64,000 nucleotides of DNA from Phallus indusiatus (lineage: Eukaryota; Basidiomycota; Agaricomycetes; Phallales; Phallaceae): NCBI GenBank assembly GCA_027605045.1, contig JAQFWX010000001.1:3224001-3288000 (forward strand), given 5' to 3'. This document shows, one piece after another, positions 32,383 through 44,053 of this stretch. The notes beneath the pieces are model-generated. The model was not told where the DNA came from. It ran no database searches and saw only the letters and a program-made list of their open reading frames with translations. A program made the translations under genes and the position numbers. Each line of letters begins with the position of its first letter. Position 1 is the first letter of the stretch.

Positions 32383-32876
32383 CTATGAGATATCCTTATT
32401 AAATTCTTGCTGGGCTTCGCCCTTGCTTTGACGAGCATTGCCTAGGTCAAAAGTTAACATCTGAAGGGCTAGAGTTCTCTTATCGACCATTTCGCTTACC
32501 AGAAGCTTGTTGGGAGTTGTCACCGGTTACGGCGCCGACAATGGAGTCCTTTTTGCCTCCTACGCGGTCCATAGTACCTTCAGCGTAACCCCTATACATC
32601 GTGAAATGAGAAGATTAGTTATCATTTTACAGCAACATCTGCAAACGTTACATACTTTGCACGGGCGGCATCGTACTCGGCTTCACCTTTAGCGTGCTCT
32701 TCTTTGCCGCTGTCGACCCAAGATTGCGCACCGGTGGCGTTGCCGATCTAAAGAATTCCGGTAAATGTAAGCAAGAAGAAGCGGCATATCCGATGGTTCA
32801 ATGTACATACAGCTTCCACAGCAGTCCCTTTAATGGAGTGGTATTGACCAGAGGTTTTGTTAGGTTCAGAAGACAT
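32383..32876 (-). CDS. CsbD-like stress-response protein 2
   Basis: Four exons starting MSSEPNKTSGQYHSIKGTAV at 32876. They continue as IGNATGAQSWVDSGKEEHAK, then GYAEGTMDRVGGKKDS and VGAVTGDNSQQASGN, and end QQEFNKDIS. Domain order and intron positions parallel gene 1 at 28046-28543, so the two are paralogs; they face opposite directions and enclose transaldolase and EB1. The function is presumably stress-related and cytosolic. A TATAAAA box lies at 32931-32925 and a CRE-like TGATGTCA at 32987-32994, one base off the perfect site of gene 1. Confidence 0.82.
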
Positions 32877-33847
32877 GTTTGACAGTTCGTAGAGTTGTTG
32901 AGCTTTTGCTCGTATCGATGCGTCTTTTATACACTTTGAGCCGGGATGTCTCTCCTGTGATGTGCTACGTCCCAATGATGCATATATGATGTCATCGTCG
33001 TTGATGTTGTTTACGTTTAGCGCCTGGACCATTGCGTGGGTTAATAGAGTTGTATGATATCATTCGCTTCCGAAGAAAAAAGCCATTGTCGGAATTTTGC
33101 TCTCGTGACACGTATGTTGTCCTATTCCAAGGTTTATTGAAGATCAAGATCTGCGAGAACCTGCGAGAGAATAATAGGATCTCATATCATACCGATTCAT
33201 CCAATATTTTGGCCATTATCGTTTCTGAAAACGACGAGGCTAACAAATATCAGAGCAAAGCTGAAAGTAATGTCGTGCACCACTGTAAAAAGAATCATGT
33301 GGCAGCCGCCTGCAGTGCACTGGTAGATCCGGAATACCGGAGGCGACCCGATCAAGCAATATTCCACGTCCTTAAATGCCCGAAAGAATGCGCATGAATA
33401 GCATGTAATTTCGTCATTTCGTCATTGAGTATTGCGTAATGTTTGTTCCCAACTTGTCTTCAATCCTCGCTACTACTCGTTTCATTTAGCATCTCAAGTG
33501 TAGCGGGATAACTGCAATTTCCGGCATGTCGGACTGCGCGAAGAGAGTGCGGCTCTATTTGTACGATCTGTATCGGCAAAGTTGACCCTTTGCGCAAACT
33601 CTATTCTCTGGGTTCAAAGCCTTACAACTTCTGTAGCTCCTACACCTTTATGATGTTTGGGTTGATGATAAAATCTTAAATTAAATTGTTTCAGGGAAAA
33701 GGTGAAATACAAGCAAGGTTTATAGACCAAAACTGAGAGTATAAAATACTATGTACGAATATTAATAAATGAAAGATGACCCCGAGAAAGGAAGCTCTGA
33801 CGCCGGTGTTATCCGGTAGGTCGCGAAAAAAAGGCCAATGTCGTAGG
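32877..33847. other. Intergenic region
   Basis: Promoter of CsbD-like gene 2 at the left. The 121-codon open frame at 33032-33397 (+) has no family features and overlaps that promoter, so it is not called. The rest is empty. Confidence 0.4.
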
Positions 33848-34108
33848 CTATTTCACCATGGTGTACACACGAATGACTCGAACCAGTTTATCAACATCGT
33901 ACTGCTTTGCCATTTCTCGCGCAATGAATTCTTGGTCGCCGGCCCAAGGTGAGACTTCCTCGACTGCCTTCTTATTACCAGCAAATGTACTTATTAAACT
34001 GATCCTCTCCTTTTTTCGGGGACATTTGATTTCTTCAACTTCGGTTTCGTCATCTGAGTCGGAGTCGAAACCACAACGCGAAATGTTTATATTCAGACGG
34101 TCGGACAT
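33848..34108 (-). CDS. Small hypothetical protein
   Basis: 86 residues beginning MSDRLNINISRCGF. An acidic DSDSDDETEVEE patch is followed by a basic PRKKER and a plausible helical C-terminus (EFIAREMAKQYDVDKLVRVI). An ATG 12 codons upstream (34144) is also possible. No family is recognised. It lies 177 bp downstream of the methyltransferase stop on the same strand, so it could also be a late exon of that gene; no splice connection was found that improves either. Confidence 0.4.
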   Translation of the reverse strand: MSDRLNINISRCGFDSDSDDETEVEEIKCPRKKERISLISTFAGNKKAVEEVSPWAGDQEFIAREMAKQYDVDKLVRVIRVYTMVK

Positions 34109-34284
34109 TGTTCTAACAAATAAACGACACACAGTGAGTGCCATAAGAAAGACAAAGGAAGGGCGAGAAAGAAATAACCAATCGATTATATGTATTTAAT
34201 AGTTCTTCCCATTCTGAAGGTAGCTTTTTGCATTTATCGCCGGGAAGCAGGATTCTCGGGTCTTTACGCTCCTGTCATATCTAA

Positions 34285-35907
34285 TCAACGTTTGGTATTC
34301 GAGACACTAGTCCTTTGACCCACCATATCCTTCTGAATCACAACCATCGCTGACAATACATCTTGCATATTTTTTGTGGCATGTGCAATAATTTCTTCAT
34401 TCGTGAGCTCGAGAGTGCGGTTGAGGGTGGGTAATACCAAGCCAACGGGCTGCGGCTTCGGCGGTAACTGCCGCTAAAAGAAAAAAAAACCTTTTAGATC
34501 TTGTCCGGTAGTGTCATAAAAATCTACTTCTACATCGATTTTTTCTGAGTCAAGGCTCAGGCTCGAATTGGAAGCAACCGAGTTCAAGCGCACTCGACTC
34601 ATGATACGGCTCAACGATGGCCCACACTCACGTCCACCCACACTGATCCGACCCGACCGACGTTTGTCTTTTTTATTCCGTTTCGTACAGTTGAATCTTG
34701 TTTCGTTCGATATTCCTAACGGAAAAACATCCTGATGAACGGCTGAATTATCTATTTTTAGCTTCTCAACCATAAACTCGTGAGTATCCCAAGGAAGGTT
34801 TCGTTCAGCTAAGAATGTAAGGAAACGAGTTTCAAGCGTTTCACATGCGAATTGATCCTCCAGCGTCATTTTCGTACTCTCAGGATCCGTGTAGGTAATA
34901 AAATCATCGTCTATGACTTCTGCATATCCTGCACAGGTGAGAACACGATGAACGTCCTTCATTAAAACGCCCCACTGTAGTGAATGAAGCGCAATGTAAA
35001 TAATGAAACTTATGCACTTGGTACCAAACAGAAGTGACTCACATCAGCTCTACGAATACACCATTTGAGGTTCGCTAGTCGAACTAGATCAAAAACGTTG
35101 TCAAGAAAGGGAAGTTTGTCAAGCAAGAAGTTGAAGGGGATAAATTTGATGTTTCTCGCCAGCCTATCACCGTACTCCTTTGTTAGGTCTTTTGTTGTAG
35201 GCCATAGCTTCTGCACGTCGATTCCGTAAAAATGTGTATTCGGCCAACACTGAGCAGCGTCGATAATCCATGACGGACCGTCCCCGCAGCCCAGATCGAG
35301 AACCCTCTGTGGGTGACAACTAGAGAATAGGATTTTATGAATAGTAGGAAATCCGTTATAAATCTTCTTTAAGAGTTCATTTGACCGTCGGTCGCTATAA
35401 AATAAAATGAATAAAAAACAAAGAAAGAAAAACAAATGGCCAAGCGAACTTTGTGAAAGTGTTGTTCCCATATGGCAACGGATACGGCACCACCTGCCAG
35501 GGATGAACTCCGATACAGTAGCCGCTGAAATCGATGAAAGGGCTTTTATAAAAGAAAGCTTTTGCAACCATCTCAGCTTTGGCTTCTCGCGCTTGAAACT
35601 CGTCATCGGATAGATTGTTCATGGATGTCATCTGCGCGTCGAACAAGACATCCTCAACCCATTGCTTGAAGGTGTACTTGGTATAATTCAACCAAGGCTT
35701 TTGGATTCTCAATAGGTGAACGTATTTGAGGTATCTTTCCCAACGTTTTTCGTGGCCCCAGTCGAAAATTATCGAATCCAGGGTTTGAGGAGCGGTGTTC
35801 AAGGGTGCTCTGGAAGCTGAGTTCAAGTTCCTATTTGGGGTTGTATTTCCCTTATTGGACTTGGAGACAGCCGAAGGCTGCGTATTCAAATCTCTAAATT
35901 TAATCAT
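34285..35907 (-). CDS. Class I SAM-dependent methyltransferase
   Basis: Start MIKFRDLNTQPS at 35907, with a TATAAAA box about 75 bp before it. A long N-terminal region (WGHEKRWERYLKYVHLLRIQ) leads to SAM motif I, VLDLGCGDGPSW, then motif II FYGIDVQ and a post-motif FDLVRLANLKWCI, and a later LTCAGYAEVIDDD strand. A basic linker (KRNKKDKRRSGR) and a Ser-rich stretch follow. The architecture resembles the large basidiomycete LaeA/UMTA-like methyltransferase group; the substrate is unknown. The C-terminus is uncertain. After an intron with a T-rich start near 34488, one frame gives AEAAARWLGI and stops near 34391. Another gives ELTNEEIIAHATKNMQDVL and stops at 34285. Both look like parts of one tail, so a short frameshift or a missed intron is possible. 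Confidence 0.75.
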
Positions 35908-36684
35908 GAGAGAAGAATGGGAAACGTTGATGGAGTGGGCGGAAAGTGGTTGAGGGTGATACTGGTTGAGCGACGACGAAAGGTTTTATAAGGTAGCGGG
36001 ATCGCCCCAACGAAGGCTTGTCAAGCTAGTTGTCCATAATACACTGTTGAGCGGAATGTCCACGTGTTTCGCAGATTCGGACCAACAGCAATTGATCACT
36101 TTGTGTAGTTCTTGTCCTAACACGTACTGAGTCCATCGCGAACCAATACCAATGAATATGGTCTATTACCCGATAAACCGAAATGTCTGTTGCGTGCCAA
36201 CATGCTCGAAAGTGAATCGAATAGTGTTTGAAATGGGTGTTACTGATACTCACTTTGACACCCAAACTACGGTTTAGTGCTTTCTTGTACAGCTGCCACC
36301 AAACAGCTAATCAACTCCCATCGTACTGTAGTGATAGTATCCAGATAGAATGAAGACATTCTTACAACGTTCTCACTGTTATTCAGTGGTGTCGTTGGTC
36401 TTTTGATGAATAGATTGCACGTCGTTGCGCTGACATGTCTCGAAGTCCGAACGCGCTTGCGTCTTAACACGCTTCGGTGTGACAGTCGCGTGACATTGAG
36501 TACCACTAGGCTGTATGCTATATGCAACTTCGGTCCCGAAACGAAACCTTATATAAACGTCGGGCATGGGTATTGTTCCCTAATCTCCTTTCCTCTTCCT
36601 GCTCCTTATACCGGATACCACTATATGCTCTAATCCCATCCTCGTCTCATTAGTCCCATTCATCCTCACTATCCCTCTGCTGAA
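35908..36684. promoter_or_regulatory. Divergent promoter between methyltransferase and tyrosinase
   Basis: About 780 bp shared by two divergent genes. TATATAAA at 36550-36557 lies about 130 bp before the tyrosinase ATG. A TATAAAA on the minus strand near 35984 serves the methyltransferase. No gene inside. Confidence 0.5.
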
Positions 36685-38470
36685 ATGAAGACGATGAGCT
36701 CGACTGTTGCTTTCAGTTCCACCGTCATAATCTTCTTGTACCTCGGGTGCATGGCGCCTCGCAGTCTCGACTACTTTTTCCGCGCCGGTATGTTTACCCT
36801 CTACGTTGTGGCCTAAAAATGAATGACGCTCCAGGAAACCCACGCGATACTATAAACCCAAGTACTTTCGGTTTATACAATATCTCAGGATTAGCTCCTT
36901 AATTCTGGAATTCGATTATCTCGTTCTAGTGCCTTCGATGTTAACCGATAACGTCCAGGTTACTTTACTTTCAAACACCTCCGAGAATATTTGCGTAAAA
37001 CCTAGCATAAGGGTTGAATGGAGAGAATTAACTACGATTCAAAAAGAAAGCTGGATTAAAGCCGTAAAAGTGACTATATCGCTTCCTCTGCACCCTTCCG
37101 CTTCTAATACGTTCCTTACGCGCTCAGTGTCTCGCCAATCTTCCCAGCGCAAATAACATAAGACCCGGTCCAATTCCCATAAGACACGTCATTCCATACA
37201 ACAAGAGTGCATCGGTATATGACGACTTTACGTACGTTCATGAATCTCTGAGAGACCATGTACGTTTTACCTTTGAAATTCCAAAACTCATAAATACTAA
37301 AATGACCTACTCAAGATTCATCAAACAGGTTTTTTTCTTCCCTGGCACAGATATTACCTATGGCATTTCACAGAAACATTGAAGGGACGATGCAACTACA
37401 CAGGTCCCGCCCCGTACTGGAACTGGACAATGGGTATGCTATATGCTAGTTGATTATCCACCAAATCACAATACTCACATATCGTCTTCAGACACCAACG
37501 ATTTCAATCATTCGTATATGCTCAATAACTCGGATCCGAACACCGGTTTCGGGAACTTTGGCAATGAAGAACACCAACACGCCGTCATAGACGGTGCTTT
37601 CGCCAATTTCAGCCTGGCATACCCTTATCCCCATGTTCTTCGACGACAATTCTTTCCGTACCCTTGGTTCGATCTTCAACCTCCGCTCTTTTTCAATCCT
37701 TCAATCAATGCAACCGAAGTAATAACGTTTGCTGAAATTCACAAAACCATAACAGGTTTTCGTGGCGATTTCCGCGGATTTCAGACTTACTTTGAAAGAA
37801 TGCAGGTATGTCCTACCCCAGTATTTGATCTGGTCTATGTTTTTGATTATCCAGGGTCCGCATATGAGCATTCATTACGCCCTTGGAGGGTAATGTCTTT
37901 GGTTGGCGTGATCTAAAAAAGTTTGACATTTATGAACAGAGACATTGGAGGATACTGCGTCGTTGGTACACCGTTTTGCATCGATCCAAGCCTCCGTGAT
38001 CCTGGAACCTCTCCTAACGGTGATTATTACGCCAAACAAATCTCATTCCTCCTTTGTTGACAGGATGTATTTATTATGCATAGACCCGTTATTCTGGTTA
38101 CACCATGGAGTTAGGGCTTAGGCTTTCCTTTCAAACGCCAGGTTCACGTGTCTATAACTAACTTTTCCCCTATTATAGATGATCGACAAAATATGGCACG
38201 ATTGGCAACATTCTCACCCAGAAAATATGTACGCCTTTGGAGGAGGCAGTATACGTCAATTACGATCATGGCCAAAATACCCCGTTGGTGCACCTCCCGA
38301 TCTTACAGTTGGTTTTATTCTTTTTTTTGCCTTCCAAAACATTTGACGGAACTCTATTTCATTTCAAGCCCGATTCCATCTTACCCTCTCTAAACTTCTT
38401 ATGGGGCAACTTAACAATAAGGGATATTTTTGATACGACGAATAGTCTTCTCTGCTATACTTACGAATGA
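36685..38470 (+). CDS. Secreted tyrosinase (type-3 copper protein)
   Basis: First exons are 36685-36787, 36930-37126, 37206-37259 and 37316-37433; the others follow with in-frame GT-AG introns to a stop at 38468-38470. A signal peptide (STVAFSSTVIIFLYLG) is followed by ICVKPSIRVEWREL, typical of the fungal short tyrosinases. CuA histidines come from YVHESL, RDH-IHQTG and FFLPWHRYY. CuB histidines come from GPHMSIHYALGG and DPLFWLHHG, followed by IDKIWHDWQ. All six ligands appear present. The enzyme would oxidise phenols to quinones outside the cell. The protein ends in a short tail (LLCYTYE) and lacks the C-terminal lid domain of mushroom latent tyrosinases. It was assembled by hand, so small exon-end shifts are possible. 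Confidence 0.87.
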
Positions 38471-39288
38471 GTTGAGATTCCTTTTTCCGAGAGAGTATGT
38501 ATGTAATTATTTTACAAAGACCTCACTGATCAATGAAAGAATGAATGATTACATTAAGCCGTTACCGGTGGAACTTGAGTCGACATTTCATCGCACCGCG
38601 GCCTGTGCGGCCACGTGTAACCGCGCATCACCGCCTGGTCCGTGCACGCCACGCCCACACCATATATAAACACCCCCGTGAACATTCCTTTTTCCTCAGA
38701 ACATACTCAGCTAGGATCTATTCTATAGAAACTAACTCGAGTCTCGCATGTTTAAACGTGCCACAACCTTCTTATCCATTCGATGATATTGCGTACTCCT
38801 CCGTCATACTGAGAACATGCCTCTTTTTACAAGAGGTTCGAGGACGTCGGCTCCTAGGATTACTCCTCTTTTTGAGGAGTTTGACTGGTTAGCCAACGGT
38901 TGGAGTATGAGTCTGATGGATATTTCTTATTCATAATGTCGTTCATCCTATTTGTAGTAATTAAATAAATAAAATGTTATGAGATATTATATGGCTCCTG
39001 CTGTGAAACCCCTCTTGCGAATCGCCTCCTCATTGTTAAAATTCTCGAGCAGAGAAGAGTCGGTAGACATGACGAACACCAGGACTTGTTGAAAACTCTT
39101 GTCAAATAACGTCTGAAGTTTCACCCCGTGCTTGACTAGTCCTGATTGTCCTTGTTGATTATTTCGTAGTGCAGCAAGAATACTGGTGGTTTCCAGGTTT
39201 CAATTTCAATGAAGGCCACTAGACGCAATCAGACAGACGTATGAAGTGTAGATATTGATATAGTTCTGCTATAGTAATGCTATCTAGG
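38471..39288. other. Intergenic region
   Basis: Convergent 3' flanks of tyrosinase and the F-box-like gene. Open frames at 38430-38892 have no domain. No gene seen. Confidence 0.4.
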
Positions 39289-40498
39289 TCAGTCAATCAT
39301 CATATTATCCGCCGCTAGGACAAAGTCGTGCTCCTCTTCGTTCCAAACACATCTATGCCGCTCATAGCCTTTCCAGAACGTAAGATCCGTAAGAGCAGCG
39401 CCATACATCCGAAACTCGAATGCTGTCGTGAGGATCCATGTTCTGTCGACAGTCGGGTTTAAATGCGTTACGATAATCTCCATTGTGTGTAGTTCGTGTA
39501 AGCGAAGTAAAGCCCTATGTATACGTGTAGCCTAGATAAGCGTCAGCGCAAGAATGAACATGCCTATCGCATGCATGCTGAAACCGACTTACGTCGCCAT
39601 CCTTATACCATGGGTAATTAATGTTGCCTATACTCCGTATGTGAGGCAAATACGACGGCGCCAGCTCCAAGACCTCAAGCGAATACGTCTCTCCACGGAA
39701 CCCAGCCGTCAAGTCGCTCATATCAAACAACAAAACTCCTTTCGGTGCAGTACTTTTTGCCAAAACTTGAGTGACCAGGAAGTAGGCAGGTGGAAGACTT
39801 TGTAAAGAACTGCCCATCCCGAATCGTAGTCTAACATGCGTGATAGGTCGTCCAGGCACGAGAAGACAGACAGCGGAGATAGGAGCATCGATTTGAGTTA
39901 AAGACAGAGCAGCATCTCGACGTAATGACAAAGTGGGTGTATAACCTTGCGGCTGATAAGGGCGATTCGGTGGGCCAACACTCAGCATACTTGGCATATC
40001 CGCTGTATCCAGTCGAACCAACCCGCGCGCACCAGAGCTCTCGAGGAAACTGACGTACTCAGCATCCCACGCAAAAGAAGCACGGAGAATGTTTAAAGAA
40101 CCGTTGGCGTTGTGCAGTGCACGCAACACCCAGGATGCACGGACCGCCTCGGCCTCAGGTGCGAAAAGCATTATTCGCTCTGCCGATGCTGCAGCCCGAT
40201 GAAGGAAATCAGAGACAAGATGCCAGTAACTTTCGGGTGTTCGTTCGCGCTCTGTAGCACGGAGAGTGATATGGCGTGGGTATGTTCCTAAGAGCGGTCG
40301 TGCGGTCAGTGCTTGGAGTGCTTGCTGCAATTTTTGGGGGCCGTAGAGGTATATCGTGAAATATAGACGTTTTTCTGCGAGTCCATGGATTAAACGACAT
40401 GTCTGGGTAAGTATTGCCAGTGTAGCGTAGTCATAAGGAGGTATCAGATGGTTAATTATGCGCCGGTAGATGTCGATGGGTAATCGGCTTGCAACCAT
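39289..40498 (-). CDS. F-box-like protein
   Basis: Two exons (40498-39593 and 39531-39289) joined over a 61-bp intron give 382 residues. The N-terminus MVASRLPIDIYRRIINHL with the following LAILTQTCRLIHGLAEKRLY is an F-box-like motif of the basidiomycete type. The remainder has alternating strands and helices without clear leucine-rich repeats. Such proteins usually present targets to SCF ubiquitin ligases; very many unassigned paralogs exist in Agaricomycetes. The start at 40498 places the F-box at the N-terminus; an in-frame ATG at 40588 would add 30 residues. The target is unknown. Confidence 0.7.
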
Positions 40499-40769
40499 CG
40501 TATCTCTTTGAAAGATTTCATCCACAACTCTAAATAAAAACGTAATGAGTTTCTGATAGCCTTCCTTTATGTAAAGAAAACGCACCACAAAGACTTAAAA
40601 TAGGAGTGCAGGCCTTTGTTTTCCTTTTTGTTTTGGAATGGAAGACTTTTACTGGTCAGAAGACGATGGAGCGAACAAAGATGCGTGACTAATGTTACAT
40701 TAGGCGAATTATGTAAAAAGCTCTGCCGGCAGGCTTCTCCAGTTCCAACACTCTTTTTCTCCCCAAACC

Positions 40770-41490
40770 ATGATACGGTTCATCCTCGTCCAAGTGAATA
40801 TCTTCTCCTTCTGTTATGCTTTCTGTACTTTTGTTAATTATGCTTAAACCTTACAGAACAGACAAGGAAAAACCCGTCTATCCAAGTGGTACGTCCCATT
40901 TGATGACGAAGAGAAGGTACGCTCGCCTAACATTCCTTTCATTCCTTGAGAGTCACTAGTCACTTACTATGTTCTGACAAAGGTTCGTCTACGAGGAGAA
41001 GTGCACCGTTTAATTGCTCCACGAGACCAGAAATATCAGTCTAACTTCGTTGAAGTACGGCGTGTTAAATTTCGTTGTTTGTTGCCGCAACTGACTGATG
41101 ATGCAGTTCCGAAACCACAAAATCGTCTATCGCCGTTACGCTGGTCTCTTCTTCTGCGTTTGCATCGACGCAAACGATAATGAGTTAGCATACTTGGAAG
41201 CCATCCACCTTTTCGTTGAAGTCCTTGGTCAGTTAATAACACTTTGAACGCCCAACATAAATCTAAAGTGTGTATAAAGATTCTTTCTTTGAAAATGTTT
41301 GCGAATTAGATCTCGTTTTCAACTTTTACAAAGTATGTTTGTCTTCCGCGTTGTTATTAATAGCCCTTGTAACGCACTATCCTTTTAGGTATATGCCATT
41401 CTCGACGAAGTTTTCCTAGCTGGCGAGATTGAAGAGACAAGTAAAGAAGTGGTCTTGGCTCGTCTGGAACAGCTTGAAAAGCTCGAATAA
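40770..41490 (+). CDS. AP-2 clathrin adaptor complex, sigma subunit
   Basis: Six short exons: [85 protein letters not shown] and [19 protein letters not shown] begin or form the successive coding blocks. The total is about 143 residues, the exact size of sigma subunits. The SNFVE and WYVPF details favour AP-2 over AP-1 or AP-3. The protein is a small longin-fold subunit that helps recognise dileucine cargo signals at the plasma membrane during endocytosis. The gene shares an upstream region of about 270 bp with the divergent F-box-like gene. Confidence 0.94.
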
Positions 41491-41820
41491 TGAACGTTTG
41501 ATGAGAACTTATGATGTGTGTATATCTACGCTCTTTTCTCTCCCCATACTCTTTATAGAGGCTGTATTGTTATTATTACATTTTTATACCCTCATTCTAT
41601 CCTTCTATCAATACATTTTCGTCTTCCGGGAATGAATGAATGGGATTCTATTTGTACAATTGAGGAATTTATTATTGATTACAAGCATATGCTAACTAAA
41701 GAAAAATGCTAGGGACACATGAGGAAAAAGCAAAAGTCCCACGTTGTCAGGAAGCCCAAATTTGAATTCAAACCATGAGGGTGTCCGCTTCTTTTTTCCA
41801 ATTCGACAACCGAACTCAGC
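41491..41820. other. Convergent intergenic region
   Basis: 3' flanks of AP-2 sigma (+) and the membrane protein (-). No gene seen. Confidence 0.4.
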
Positions 41821-43295
41821 TCACAACGCAAATCCCATCTGAACTTCCGTCGACGAAATAGGAGAACTAACTTCTTCCCTCTCCCCTAAACCCAAATTAT
41901 TCAGAAAGGAGAATTTCGTACTTCGTCTGGTGCTCTTCCTTTTCGGCGTTGTGGCAGTAGAGACAGGCCGTTGGGTTGATAATCGCAAAACAGGTGGTTG
42001 GGTTGATGATGCTGCTGCTGTTGTTGTTGGTAATGGTGGTACTCGCCGGGGTGACGAAAGGTCTGACTGAGTCATCGGGCTGACATTGAGTTTCGCAGAC
42101 CTGGCCGATTTTCTGGACGGCGATATGATGCTTTTAAAGCTACGTGGTCCCCGTGAACGAGAGAAAAATTCGACCACGTAGGGATAGAACATCCCATGAG
42201 CCGATGTTTCCGCCGCTGCAGGGCTCACTGGCGGTGAGAACTCCCCTTTTGGTTCATGTGTCGCAGCTAGGAATCCTTCGACAAAGGGATCAATCGCCGC
42301 TTTATGGAAGTGATTCAAAGGTAAGTCCGTGTTCGTGTCACATAGTAGGCTAGCTCTACTCACTCAATCTGGCAAGATCTGTGTTCCTGCGGCGATATCG
42401 ATGGCAGATGAGTACAATAAGTGCAGCACCTATGGCCAGAATAACCGCACCACTGAAAGCGATTCCAACAGCGGCGCCGGGGGAGATAGGCTGCGAATGA
42501 GATGCCAAAGAGACAGGATCCCCGTCGTTGGTCGAGGTCGACATAGTGGACGAAGATGAGCTTGACTTAGTTGCAGTCATACTCGAAGAAGAGCTCATCG
42601 TTGACGATCCAAAGGAAGTATTTGAAACGGACGCCGAACTGGGGAGAGTATTGCCCTGGCTCACTGGCTGTGGACTTGAAACGTTATTGGACGAGCCAGA
42701 AGACTGGGATGAGTCAGGTGAGAGAACTTGAAGAAAGTCCAGAAGGTACCAATCATCTTGGTTTTCATTGACGATCATTAACGTATGTGTTCCATTCAAT
42801 AGATTCAGGGACTGAAAAAATAGGACCCCAAAGCTCATTTCCGTCACATTTGCGGAAACAGTAAAAGATTGGCCTGGATTACTGTCGAGAAAATATGTGG
42901 ATTTTGTAATATTTCCTCCAAACATACTTTGAGGTACTATAGTCCCAAATACTGAAATACCAATTCCTTTGAATTCAAAATCAAACATTGCATTACCGTT
43001 GTAATATATATGGAAAATACATACCAGTAAAAGTGAAGCTGGCAGTTCCTCCTTGCACTCTATTGAGATGCTCTGTCCCGTCAAATGCCCCATCTGCAGA
43101 CGTCAGGGCCCATCCCGATTCAGAGTCATATACAATCCTTGGATCAGTATCATCAACATCCATCGTGATTCCCTGATTTTGCCCATGGACCAGAGCGGCG
43201 TGGCACAAAAACAAGATAAAGCCCAAACGACGTAGATAGTCATATCGGCAAAAGAAAAAGAGCGACGTGGAATGAATGGAGCTCCGGTTGTCCAT
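41821..43295 (-). CDS. Single-pass membrane protein with extracellular beta-rich domain, unknown function
   Basis: A signal peptide (RLGFILFLCHAALVHGQ) starts a lumenal or extracellular region with DVDDTDPRIVYDSESGWAL, FTGIGISVFGTI, a G-x-N-I-T glycosylation site and WYLLDFLQVL. This layout recalls the galactose-binding-like ectodomains common in basidiomycete membrane proteins. A long Ser/Thr-rich stalk follows, then one transmembrane helix (AAVGIAFSGAVILAIGAALIVLI), a basic HRYRRR stop-transfer and a disordered Ser/Pro/Arg-rich cytoplasmic tail encoded by the last exon (ending STEVQMGFAL). Such proteins are lineage-expanded and may be surface sensors; that is inference. The start at 43295 gives the best signal peptide. 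Confidence 0.72.
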
Positions 43296-44053
43296 CGACC
43301 CTTGTTCAGAGCATCCGTCGCTCAGCCGCGCCCACTTGCACAACTTGGCTCAGCGTTGAGGTTGGGTTCTGAGCGCAGTTGCGAGAAATCAATCAAGGGA
43401 CAGATCGTCATATATATATACTTGGTACATCAGAACATAGCGTGTTTACCAATGTCGCTGATGTCGGCGATTCGGATGCTCGGCACGAGTGCTTTAAACT
43501 AATATCATTAGTTGCTGAGTCAAAAACGTAGTCTTGGGCTTTCTTTGGCATGTGGAAAATATTACCGGTTATTTACACAGCCATTCGACCGTAAATTTAG
43601 CGTGAAGAGTAGTCCTTCATTACGGTACTTGTGTCACAAATGTCAGTGCAAAATTCTCATCGACGATGGAATGTGTGATAATTTTCAGAAAGCCTCATAG
43701 TTCCAATATATAAGAGAAGAAGGTTCCTTAGGACCTTAGGTGTTGAGAAGCAAAATATCGTGATCGTCGCTTTTTTATCTTGTCTTCAACACATCATCTC
43801 CTTATGTCATCGTTTGATGAATCACCATCATTAGTCCCGCTTTGTCGTTCGGAAAGAGAACAAACATTAAGGACTTACAAAGTGACTAATGCCAGGAGTA
43901 CAAGTGGCGGAGTCTAGTATATAAATATTCCAATCCCCAAGTGAAAAGATTTGGCTTGCTTTGTCATCGGGCGTCTAAACCTCGCTAATGTTCCAGCGCT
44001 TTCCTATGTATGCTTCGTCTTTTGGACTCAACCTCGATTCTTGAGACGCACTA
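43296..44053. other. Divergent intergenic region
   Basis: About 760 bp between the membrane protein and the HNH-motif gene. A TATATATATA run lies near 43410. No gene seen. Confidence 0.4.

Noticed and set aside
33032..33397. 121-codon open frame upstream of CsbD-like gene 2
   Set aside because: Lies over the promoter of that gene, has no domain and an unusual composition.
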